A program made the translations under genes and the position numbers. A stretch of 64,000 bases of DNA from Maylandia zebra (Eukaryota > Chordata > Actinopteri > Cichliformes > Cichlidae), in the NCBI RefSeq assembly GCF_041146795.1, contig NC_135174.1, positions 3,163,878 to 3,227,877 on the forward strand, in the 5' to 3' direction. The notes below the pieces were generated by a model, which saw only the letters and a program-made list of their open reading frames with translations, did no database searches and was not told where the DNA came from. Positions 1-64,000 of the stretch are shown piece by piece. Numbering within the stretch: the first letter of the stretch is position 1; each line of letters opens with the position of its first letter.

Positions 1-1418
1 CCGTCCGGACCACAAGCTTTTCCATTAGGAAAGGAGCAGATTGCATTTCTAATTTCCTCCAGCGTAAAGTCTGCATCGAGTAAGCCCCGTGCAGCCTCAG
101 GAAGAGTCGGGATGTCTAAAGCATTAAGAAAATTGGTGATTTCAGCAACTGTGGCCATGGTACTAGATGTGTATAACTGACAATAAAAACTGCGAAATCT
201 GTCATTTATCTGCTTGTGATCAGACAGCAACTGGCCAGTTGCAGAGAGAATTCTGTGTATTGCCCTTTCAGCTTGAATGCCCTTCAGCTGTCTGGAAAGC
301 ACCTTGTCAGCCTTTTCACCAAGCTCAAAATGCTTCTGTTTTAATCGACAAATACAATTCATGACCTGCTCCCCCAACATGTGGTTGTAGTCATATTTCA
401 ATTTGAGAATGGTATTAAGTGTGTCAGCAGCCCCGGTATCGCGATACTTCTCCTCCAACACAGCCAGCTCTGCCTCAATATTAGTACGCAGCCTGAGTTT
501 GTCCCTCTTCTGAGAAGCTTGATAAGCAATAATATGACCTCTAATAACGACTTTAAAGGACTCCCACAAAACCGAGTCTGAAACTGCACCATTATCATTA
601 AATTGTAAAAATTCTGCGATTTTAGTAGATAGGTAAACCGTAAAAGAGTTATTTAGATATAAAGAGGGGTTAAATTTCCAATTGTATTGGGGGGTATATA
701 GGTTGAAGTCAATTACCGTTGAGAGAGGTGCGTGGTCCGAAACTAAAATACTGTGATAAGTGGAACTAACCACTTTCGAAATAAGCCTGGAATCAATAAG
801 AAAATAGTCAATTCTACTGAAACTGCCATGGACAGGGGAGAAGAAAGAGTATTGCTTTTCTAACGGATGCTGGTGCCTCCAAATGTCAACCAAGTCCAAA
901 GATTTAGTAAGAGTATTGAGTACAGAAACAGCTCTCAAGGTTGGGGCCAGGGACGCAGAGGACCTATCCAACAATGGATCGAAATAACAATTAAAATCAC
1001 CACCGATAATGATATTATGGTCATTGTATTGTGAGACAAGATTGAATATTTTACTAAAGAAGTCAGGGTTGTCAAAATTAGGGGCATAGATGTTCAAGAG
1101 GACTACAGGGGTGGAGTTGACTGTACCTGTAACAAGTATGAACCTCCCACCTGGATCACATATCTGAGTTTTGAATATAAAAGGAATAGTTCTGCGAACA
1201 AGAATGGCAACCCCTCTCGCCCTGGAAGAAAAGGCGGACTGGTACACCTGTGACACCCATACCGATCTTAATCGCCTCTGCTCTGAAGGTTGGATATGGG
1301 TCTCCTGTAAAAAAATTATATCAGAAGACAGAGATTTTAAATGCGAAAATACTTTACCACGTTTAAGAGCTTTGCCCATACCCCGACAATTCCAGGTCGT
1401 AAAAGTGATGTGGCTCAT
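1..1418 (-). CDS. L1-clade LINE ORF2 N-terminal part (endonuclease, start of RT), runs off the edge
   Basis: Minus-strand frame open from an ATG at 1418-1416 to base 1, about 472 codons with no stop. It begins MSHITFTTWNCRGMG, an apurinic-type endonuclease start. It continues through DIIFLQETHI, LNIYAPN, IIGGDFNC, FSRIDYFLI and VSDHAPL, the catalytic landmarks of L1 endonuclease. After a basic linker it reaches FPNGKACGPDG at the edge, the entry to the reverse transcriptase. ORF2p nicks DNA and primes reverse transcription. The catalytic residues are present. The polymerase lies left of the window, so full activity cannot be judged. Confidence 0.85.
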   Translation of the reverse strand, partial: MSHITFTTWNCRGMGKALKRGKVFSHLKSLSSDIIFLQETHIQPSEQRRLRSVWVSQVYQSAFSSRARGVAILVRRTIPFIFKTQICDPGGRFILVTGTVNSTPVVLLNIYAPNFDNPDFFSKIFNLVSQYNDHNIIIGGDFNCYFDPLLDRSSASLAPTLRAVSVLNTLTKSLDLVDIWRHQHPLEKQYSFFSPVHGSFSRIDYFLIDSRLISKVVSSTYHSILVSDHAPLSTVIDFNLYTPQYNWKFNPSLYLNNSFTVYLSTKIAEFLQFNDNGAVSDSVLWESFKVVIRGHIIAYQASQKRDKLRLRTNIEAELAVLEEKYRDTGAADTLNTILKLKYDYNHMLGEQVMNCICRLKQKHFELGEKADKVLSRQLKGIQAERAIHRILSATGQLLSDHKQINDRFRSFYCQLYTSSTMATVAEITNFLNALDIPTLPEAARGLLDADFTLEEIRNAICSFPNGKACGPD

Positions 1419-2124
1419 CCCCAGCTTAAGTGAGTGGATGGTGTACGACGATGTGAAAGGACAAAATGAAGGCTTTGAGGTTTGACAAATAAAGAGCTGG
1501 CACTTACATCAAAAAACAAAAACGACACATATTTAGAAACATGTAGACCCCCCCCTCCCACCCCCACCCACCCCACAAACCGCAGAAAAAAAGATAGCGG
1601 AACACCCCCAATATCCAACAGGGAGGCAGCCGGGAACCAGGGCCAGCCTGACTGAACGCTAATACTCAAAAAAAAATACCATGGAGCCCTGTGCGCCCCA
1701 CATATAATCTATTTAACAAACCTGAAAAACAAAATTGTGCACCAAGTACGAAAGATCCAACTCAAATATCTAGATGGACATAAAACTTTAACCGTTGCAA
1801 CAAAACTGCAAATATGCAGAAATGAGACAGAGCATACAGAAACATGTGCATATTCCCAATATCACAACGTAACACAAATACTGTAGAAGCAAAACCCAAT
1901 AGGCAAAATAGGCACTGTACACCGTTTCAGTGCGGGAAAGACATGTACTCTACAGTATGTAAATCACAGTATGCAAACCAAAAAAACCTTGATATTGCGC
2001 ACTGATCAGCTGAGGACAAAGATGTTGGATCAAAACATTCAACATAGCTGGGTAGAGAACATTACTGCAGAAAATGCGCAAATATGTAAACATGTCGTGA
2101 AATTAGTAAGTCACTTGTGAATTA
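1419..2124. other. Spacer between L1 ORF1 and ORF2
   Basis: About 700 bp between the two L1 ORFs, with C-runs and A-runs and no coding signature on either strand. It is longer than the usual inter-ORF gap, so it may include decayed sequence. Confidence 0.4.
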
Positions 2125-2750
2125 TTATTCATTTGCAGAGCCAATGGAGTCAGCAAACCGTGCAGCTTCCTCCAGCGACATAAAAGTCTTCGATGTGTTG
2201 TTATATTCGACATGGAGCTTTGCGGGAAAGCGAAGAGAGCACTTAGCACCGGCGTCGATCAGCCGCTTCCTCACACCACCAAAGGCCTGCCGAGACCTCC
2301 GCAGTGTAATCAGGAAAAATGGAAACTCTGTCTCCGCGGTACAGCAAAGGAGACCTTTGCCTGCTGAGTCGTAGTATGTCAAACACATCACGGTTGTTGT
2401 GGACTTTAGCGATGATGACACGTGGCCGTTCATTGGGCTGTGGCTTCGGTCTCAGGCTACGGTGGGCTCGGTCTATTTTTATCGGCCTGCTGAAGTTCTC
2501 ACGACCCAAAAGCTCTGGAAGTAGGTTAGCAACGAAGTCGGTAGGGCTGCCTTTCTCATCCCCTTCCTTAACTCCAGCAATCCTCACGTTGAGTCGGCAA
2601 GAGCGCCCCTCCAGATCGTTGATCTTAGCTTTGAGGAGAGTGTTAACCACCTGTAGCTCTTTGCACGATGCTTCCAGCGCTGCTAATCGGCTATCGTTAG
2701 CGGACATAGCTTCATCAAGGTCTTCAAACCGGCGCTCAGACTCATGTGTC

Positions 2751-4049
2751 GTGTCCAAATTCATGGGCTGCATTCTCCTGAGGCCGCATTTGTAGACCGA
2801 TTACGTCACAGCGACGCGCCGAAGGCTGTCCAAATTCGTAGACCCCTCCGAATGCAGCCGACAAATGCGTGCTCCTTTTTCCGAATTTGAAGGATGGGTC
2901 GGGTGTGTCCTTCGTGGCCCACCATATCCCAGAATTCATAGCGCGGCCCAGCCAAGCTCCAGTTTCCGGCTAATGGCGGCCGCTACTAAGTTTTAAAATT
3001 ACTCTTATTAATCTTTCTGGGTCACAAAATAAACTTTTAACATATTTTCAGGCGAGAAAGTAGCTGTGTAAACATCAAATATCTGCTCGGTTTATCAAGA
3101 TATCGCATCTTTGCTAAAGTGCTTCGACGTTTTCGGAGACGTCTGCTACCCACCAGCTCGATAGCTAGCCGGGAGCTCGAGGGTTACTGATGCGGCCGAG
3201 AATGGCACAACTCCCGGCACATCATTTTCAGATCACCGCGGACTTTCGCTGCTCGGGTTAAACGTTGTCAGCCGGTGATCAGCTGTGATCAGCTGATCAC
3301 GGGGCCGGGGTTAAAAGAGAGACGCCAGACATCATTCTCTTCGTGTCAGGAGCTCCGAAACTCTGCCGACGTCAGTCTCCGCCTGATTCAGCAACCGTGA
3401 GTGATTATCCCTTCAATCCTTTTTCTCTTCCCGGCTCCGCTCGCTCTCTGTCGGTAACGACCTCTTCCGAAGCCACGCTTCGTGCACTGATCGTTACTAG
3501 AATAACTGCGTGCCTGCTCCAAACCCACCGCTAGCCTTCGCCGCGCTTGGGTCTAGCCAACACGCCACACGGGCACGCCGAATTACTGTGTGTAACCCGC
3601 CCGGCCGTGACAAACGTAATATATAAGTCACTTAGACAACCTAAAAATGTTATTGTTGGGCTTTTTTTCAGTGTTTTGTTTGTTCGTGAGTAAATCGGTT
3701 TGGCTGAGATTAAAGTTATTAGATTAGATAAAATAAAACTTTATTAATCCCCCGGGTGGGTTCCTCCTTGGTTTTTACACAGCTGACTAAACGTCAAACA
3801 GAAAACTGATTAAACAGAAGTGTGAGATGGCCGAGAGTTTACTCCAGTGTCCTGTTATATTTTAGACAGCAAGGAGCAGACGGCTGAGTTTATTAAACTC
3901 CACCGAGACAGCGGTGACGCTAATCAGAAGGCTAGACCGTCCAATTTCACGGCCGTTTACTTCCGGCCTACCCGATCTTCTGAGGACCCGGCCCACGTAG
4001 ACCGCGAAGGCCGGGTCCTCGGGAGAATGTAGCCCATGAATTTGGACAC
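2751..4049. mobile_element. Non-autonomous terminal-inverted-repeat element, copy 1, inside L1 ORF1
   Basis: Ends match as inverted repeats: GTGTCCAAATTCATGGGCT at the left and its complement at 4031-4049, with similarity continuing inwards over about 30 bp. It interrupts the L1 ORF1 coiled coil. No transposase is visible. A second copy lies at 4801-5474. The target duplication is unclear, so the superfamily is not assigned. It holds a solo LTR absent from copy 2. Confidence 0.65.
3266..3612. mobile_element. Solo LTR (347 bp) inside the TIR element
   Basis: Begins TGTCAGCCGG and ends GGCCGTGACA, the TG...CA ends of an LTR. It is flanked by the 5-bp repeat AACGT at 3261-3265 and 3613-3617. 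The sister copy at 4801-5474 runs straight from the left to the right flank without this block, so the empty site is visible. The LTR family is not identified. Confidence 0.75.
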
Positions 4050-4257
4050 GACCACGATATTTCTTCTGGAGAGAAGTTAGCGTTGCATCAATTGCATCGA
4101 GACGGCCCTCAACAGACTTCTTCAACCCGTCCACGAGCGAGGTTATTTTGGAAAGCTCAGCTCCATGGTTAGCGATAGCCGCTAATATGGCATCATTACC
4201 TGCCGCCGACTGGCTCGCCTTGGACGTATCCCTCTGGCTCTCATCTTTCTTCGGCAT

Positions 4258-4408
4258 GATGACAAAAGATCGGCTCCGACAGTCCGCGAAACAGATTTTA
4301 AAACTACCCAGCTAGAAATAAACTTAAAGTGCAACTTTATGAGTGAGAAGGCACGGAGAGCACAGAAAACACGTCTACTCCATAGCTGCACACGAGCGCC
4401 CCCCACTG
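4258..4408 (-). other. L1 5' untranslated region
   Basis: Sequence between the ORF1 start and the junction with the Tc1 remnant at about 4409. The right boundary is inferred from where Tc1-like sequence starts. Confidence 0.45.
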
Positions 4409-5915
4409 TCTGAGCTCTTTAAAGACACCTGTCCACCCAACAGTCAGTCAGACTCCAACTACTACGATGGGCAAGACCAAAGAGCTGTCAAAAGACATCA
4501 GAGACAAAATTGTGGACCTCCACAAGGCTGCAAAGGGCTACGTGGCAATTGCCAAGCAGCTTGGTGAAAATATATCAACTGTTGGTGCAATTGTTAGAAA
4601 ATGGAAGAGGCTAAAGACGACTGTCAGTCTCCCTCGGACTGGGGCTCCATGGAAGATCTCACCTTTTGGGGTATCACTGATGATTAGAAAGGTGAGGAAT
4701 CTGCCCAGAACTGCACTGGAGGAGCTGGTCAATGACATGAAGAGAACTGGGACCACGGTGTCAAAGGTCAGTGTCGGTAGAACACTACGCTGTCATGGGA
4801 GTGTCCAAATTCATGGGCTGCATCGTCCTGAGGCCGCATTTGTAGGCCGATTACGTCACAGCAACGTGACGAAGGCTGTCCAAATTCGTAGGCTCCTCCG
4901 AATGCAGCCGACAAATGTCTCCTCCTTTTCCCCGAATTTGAAGGATGGGTTGGGTGTGTCCTTCGTGGTCCACCATATCCCAGAATTCATAGCGCGGCCC
5001 AGCCAATTCCAGTCTTCAACAATGGCGGCTGCTACTAAGTTTTTAATATTACTCTTATTACTCTTTCTGGGTCACAAAATAAAGTTTTAACATATTTTCA
5101 GGTGAGAATGTAGCTACGTAAACTTCAAATATCTGCTCGGTTCACCAAGATATCACACATTTGCAAAAGTGTTCCGACATTTTCGGAGACGTCTGCTACC
5201 CACCAGCTCGATAGCTAGCCAGGAGCTTGAGGGTCACTGGAGCCGCCGAGAATGGCTCGACGAAACTCCCGGCACATCATTTTCAGCTCTTTGCAGTCTT
5301 TCGCTACTCAAGTTAAACATAATATATAGTCACGTAGATAACCTAAAAATGTTATTGTTGGGCTTTTTTCAGTATTTTATTTGTTTGTGAGTAAATCGGT
5401 TTGGCTGACATTAAAGTTATTAGATTAGATTAGATGAAATAAAACTTTATTAATCCCCCGGGTGGTTTTGACACAGCTGAAGTCATGCTTTGCATGGAAG
5501 GTTCCCCTCTCAAGTCATCACATGTCCAGGGCCCTTCTGGGAGAAAGTCATGTGGTCAGATGAGACCAAAATAGAACTTTTTGGTCTCAACTTCACTCGC
5601 TGTGTTTGGAGGAAAAAGAAGGATGACATCATCCTTTGGGGGTGCTTTTCAGTGAAGGGGACAGGGTGACTGCACTGTATTAAGGAGAGGATGAATGGGG
5701 CCATGTATTGTGAGATTTTGAGCCACAACCTCCTTCTGTCGGTCAGAGCATTGAAGATGGGTCGTGCTGGGTCTTCCAACTGACAATGACCCAAAGCACA
5801 CAGCCAGGATAACCAAGGAGTGGTTATCCTGTAAGAAGGATATCAAGGTTCTGCAGTGGCCTAGCCACTAGTCTCCAGGCCTAAATCCAATCCAGAACTG
5901 ATCCGGTATTAAACA
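4409..5915 (+). pseudogene. Tc1-like transposase remnant, split by TIR element copy 2
   Basis: Begins at 4467 with [20 protein letters not shown], a helix-turn-helix DNA-binding domain, and runs to about 4800 ([20 protein letters not shown]). The element at 4801-5474 interrupts it. Decayed catalytic sequence follows at about 5475-5900 (MWSDETKIELFG and GAMYCEI type motifs with frameshifts). The left end is missing because the L1 sits there; no right inverted repeat was found. Confidence 0.75.
4801..5474. mobile_element. TIR element, copy 2, inside the Tc1 remnant
   Basis: Starts with the same GTGTCCAAATTCATGGGCTG end as copy 1 and stays alignable with it through the motif aaaactttattaatcccccg. 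It ends at about ttttgacac, so the right end is shorter than in copy 1. Tc1 coding sequence continues on both sides. Confidence 0.6.
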
Positions 5916-6713
5916 GGACTACAACAGTTCAAAATCACGACTACTTAGGACTTAACCAAAACAGAACCAGTCACATCCCACTCACATCTAGTGAGGTATG
6001 TAAGTCTGGTGGACACATTGCAATTCATGGTGAAAGAGGAAGAAGGAGCTTGTTACTCTTAAAAACATCCCACTGTAAATAAAGCCAGGTATGAAATAAA
6101 ATTACTTCTCACAGCGTGGCATAGTAAGCAACTTAAATATAACACATAAAATTCTGAGAAAAATAATAATGAAGCATTTAATTATATAATAAACTCAATT
6201 ATGCAAAAATTATATAATAATATTGCAAACTGTAATATGGAACATAAATTAATATTCTAATCCATTCAAATTAAATGTGACAACAACAACAAGTTACAAG
6301 TGCAACAGGCTACAAGGCTACAAGATACATGACATATAGCACATACAGTGCTATCTTCATAACTGTTTTGTCCGGTGCTAGCTTGCACAGTGTGTGCAAG
6401 CAAGAGGTGCACGCTAATACAATCAACACTGCTGTAAAGGGGCCTCTGCAGAGATTCCACAGAATTGCCTGGAATAACCAGTGAATTGTGGGATAGTTTT
6501 TTGCAACCAGAGCAGTTGCCCTGGTGACTGTTAAAAAGAATCCAGGTAAAAAGGCATTCACATTAGCTTCATGTTTCAAGGTGCTCCTATCTTTTGTACA
6601 CAATCTCTAGTGCTTTTTCCTTTTTCTCTACATCTCTGTGTTGTTGTTGTTTTAACTTTAAAGTAAAGCATAATTGTTCTTCTGGGATGGTTGTGGGGGT
6701 ATGTCCCTGACAG
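5916..6713. other. Myosin intron, no gene seen
   Basis: AT-rich sequence without a recognisable element. The exon a acceptor lies at its right end. Confidence 0.5.
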
Positions 6714-62174
<55,461 letters not shown>

Positions 62175-62309
62175 GTAAGTATTATATGGTGAAATTTTAG
62201 TACACTAGTTATCTAATTAACACCGTCAGGAAGACCAAACAGAGCCATCTACTAATGTAAATATTTAGCTATAGTTTGTCTCTTAGGAATTAACCACTTT
62301 CAGTTTAAT

Positions 62310-62580
62310 GTTATTTATTTATATAGTACCAAATCACAACAGCTGAATCAAGGTGCTTTATATTGTAAGGTTAATACCCTACAATAAAACAGAGAAAACG
62401 GAGGCAATTCCAACAACAGATGACTCCCTATGAGCAAGCACTTTGGCAACAGTGTGAAGGAAAAACTCCCTTTTAACCAGAAGAAACCTCTGTCAGAACC
62501 AGGCTCAGGGAGGGGCGGCTATCTGCTACAACCATTTCTGGTTGAAGGGGGTAAGACAGGACAAAGATATCAGTTAGAGA
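62310..62580 (-). repeat. CR1/L2-type LINE 3' end
   Basis: Minus-oriented 3' end with tttatttatatagtaccaaa, then ggaaaaactcccttttaacc and aggctcagggaggggcggct. It reads uninterrupted across the site where the DD37E element sits at 7849/14272. Confidence 0.75.
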
Positions 62581-63055
62581 AACATTCTACAAAAAAAGAC
62601 CTATAATTTTAATTTATGTTTTGTTGTGTTTCCCACTATGACTTCACATGTGATTGGCTGCTTCCAGTAATGGCAGCAACATGATAATATCAGATCATGC
62701 AAGGAACGGCTGTCTGCAAGTGCACACAGGCACAGTTCATTACTTGTCTCACCAGAAAGATTTTTTATTTTCTAGACCATGCAGTCCATCTAGCTCTAAA
62801 TGTGTCCACATAGCATTTCAGAAAATGTTTCACTAAACATGATAATGATATATAAAAGAACTGACGACAACAAAAAACTGCCACAAAAAATACAAGTGAG
62901 ATAGTAAGCTTTATTTTGCAACCATCACTTTAAACCAGCAGATAGGTTGTCCTCCCTCTGTCTCTATCTATATCTATTATGGCTGGGGGATAACAAGTAT
63001 GTCCACACTAATTATTTAATATTGAATAGACATCACACTGCAAAAAGATCTATAC
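62581..63055. other. Myosin intron, no gene seen
   Basis: No exon or element recognised. Confidence 0.4.
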
Positions 63056-63215
63056 TAGTGCTGGGGCTGCACGGTGCTAACGCGTTAATTAGCTAAACAT
63101 GCTAACACGTTGACGCCGTGCAGCCCCACGCACGGGGTGATCCGCATTAACTCACTAACAGAGATTTGCCACATGCGGTTATGGCATTAACAAGATTAAC
63201 GCTGACAGCACTAAT
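63056..63215. mobile_element. Short MITE, TAGTGCTG ends
   Basis: About 160 bp with ends TAGTGCTG and CAGCACTA. It holds inner inverted pairs gggctgcacgg/ccgtgcagccc. A related end occurs at 39293-39345. Confidence 0.6.
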
Positions 63216-63239
63216 CTATACACTACAAACCAAAATACA

Positions 63240-63505
63240 TTCAGAAAAGTTAGGTGTGTGAAACAGTGGCTCCCAGTGAAGGGCCGTTTTTATCTGTACA
63301 AATGCCGCCTTGCACTGCTTTATCCCCTGGCCCAGATCTGGGGCACCCTTTCACGTGAGGTCAGTCAAGGGTCTGGTCCATTCCCCAAATCCAGGCACGA
63401 ACCAGCGGTAGTAACCAGCGTGTCAGGCTACATTTCACTGTGTGTTATACTTGTATAACTATGCATGTGACAAATAAAGAACCTTGAACCTTGAACCTTG
63501 AGCCA
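63240..63505 (+). repeat. LINE 3' end with (CCTTGAA)n tail
   Basis: Ends gtgacaaataaagaaccttg followed by repeats of accttga, a typical LINE tail of the L2 group. The upstream part is too decayed to translate. Confidence 0.6.
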
Positions 63506-63509
63506 GCCC

Positions 63510-64000
63510 CAAGATGCAATGGCTACTGTTTTCTCCACCTGTAGGCACACCTGCCCGCCTCCCAAATGGTACGCTAACACTGTGCCTCCCTTGATCCAAA
63601 CGCAGACTTCTTTGGGTTGGCTATGAGCCCCGCCTACATCAGGGACTCCAGGACCACAGCTACCCAGTACACATGCCGGTTGTTATTATGGATGATAACA
63701 TCATGGAGAAGGCTGTTTTTTCCTTGGATACTGCAGACAAGGGAATCTGCCAGTAGCCCTCGGTTAAATCCAGTGTTGTGAAAAATTAAGCCGGATCTTT
63801 CCAGTTAAGGAGTCCAGCAGCCCCAACCCAGGCCATGAGATAGGCATCAGACCATGACACCTCATTCACCAGCCATACCACCTCATAGTCAACATCGCCA
63901 ACTCACCGTGTGGCCACAAAGAGTCCTTGCCACTTGGCGAGTGTCTTTACGCTTGAAGAAGGGCATAATACAAGCACTTTGTCTCCCATTGAAAATTGCC
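63510..64000 (-). pseudogene. Decayed gypsy RT fragment
   Basis: Minus strand, broken frames with LDLTEGYWQIPL near 63760 and GLIANPKKSAFGSREAQ near 63610, both gypsy reverse transcriptase motifs in the right order. The YxDD block between them is deleted. Continues beyond the edge. Confidence 0.65.

Larger units (their letters stand above)
2125..4257 (-). pseudogene. L1 ORF1, split by a DNA element and frameshifted
   Basis: RNA-binding ORF1p of the L1. The N-terminus reads MPKKDESQRDTSKA at 4257-4050, with a heptad-rich coiled coil (LVDGLKKSVEGRLDAIDATL). The frame is then cut by the element at 2751-4049 and resumes at 2750 with HESERRFEDLDEAMSANDSR, then the RRM-like part (RLNVRIAGVKEG, RAHRSLRPKPQ). 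Near 2300 the frame shifts by one base, at DYTAEV, and the C-terminal domain (RKRLIDAGAKCSLRFPAKL) continues to about 2125. Both lesions prevent a full product. Confidence 0.75.

Noticed and set aside
2319..2795. Plus-strand ORF of 158 codons
   Set aside because: It is the antisense shadow of the L1 ORF1.
3343..3534. Small plus-strand ORF
   Set aside because: It falls wholly inside the solo LTR.

Overview
The window is eukaryotic, almost certainly a teleost fish and probably a percomorph such as a cichlid. The evidence is one host gene cut into short GT-AG exons, spread through introns packed with fish-type mobile elements: Tc1, hAT, L2, CR1, RTE and L1 LINEs, Ty3/gypsy, BEL/Pao and tRNA-SINEs. 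Nothing looks bacterial. The clade is inferred from repeat families recognised by eye.

Host gene. Seventeen consecutive + strand exons between 6714 and 62174 join without a break in phase into 675 codons of a class XV unconventional myosin. They encode the C-terminal half of the motor, the converter, an IQ neck, a linker and the first MyTH4 domain with the sequence after it. Both ends of the gene lie outside the window. The motor is divergent, which suggests the myo15b paralogue more than the hearing gene myo15a. No second host gene was found.

Layout. 1-5915 is a nest: a Tc1 remnant holds a minus-strand L1 whose ORF2 is still open at the window edge; the L1 ORF1 is split by a terminal-inverted-repeat element, which itself carries a solo LTR. 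Motor exons follow at 6714-6993, then a 23-kb intron (6994-29971). That intron contains a gag fragment with a proline-type primer-binding site; a young gypsy element inside a DD37E Tc1-like transposon inside a LINE 3' end (7776-14294); CR1 LINE copies with esterase ORF1 and an hAT insertion (14466-21200); and an L2 LINE inside an RTE-like LINE (22920-27945). Exons for the end of the motor and the first IQ motif lie at 29972-33320. The next intron holds a DD34E Tc1 split by an L2 LINE (34287-39204) and a composite hAT-like element with 1.4 kb of non-transposon cargo (39372-41530). After exon 42010-42103 come a broken gypsy element with two DNA-transposon insertions, a BEL/Pao remnant and an hAT-like element. 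The linker and MyTH4 exons lie at 54388-62174, and decayed LINE, MITE and gypsy pieces fill the end.

The elements do not form a pathway. Their insertions give a relative chronology. The gypsy element at 8173-13026 (220-bp LTRs with one difference seen, intact 1331-codon gag-pol, 5-bp target duplication) is the youngest insertion recognised. The cargo-bearing element at 39812-41205, with a small membrane-protein ORF, is the least explained.
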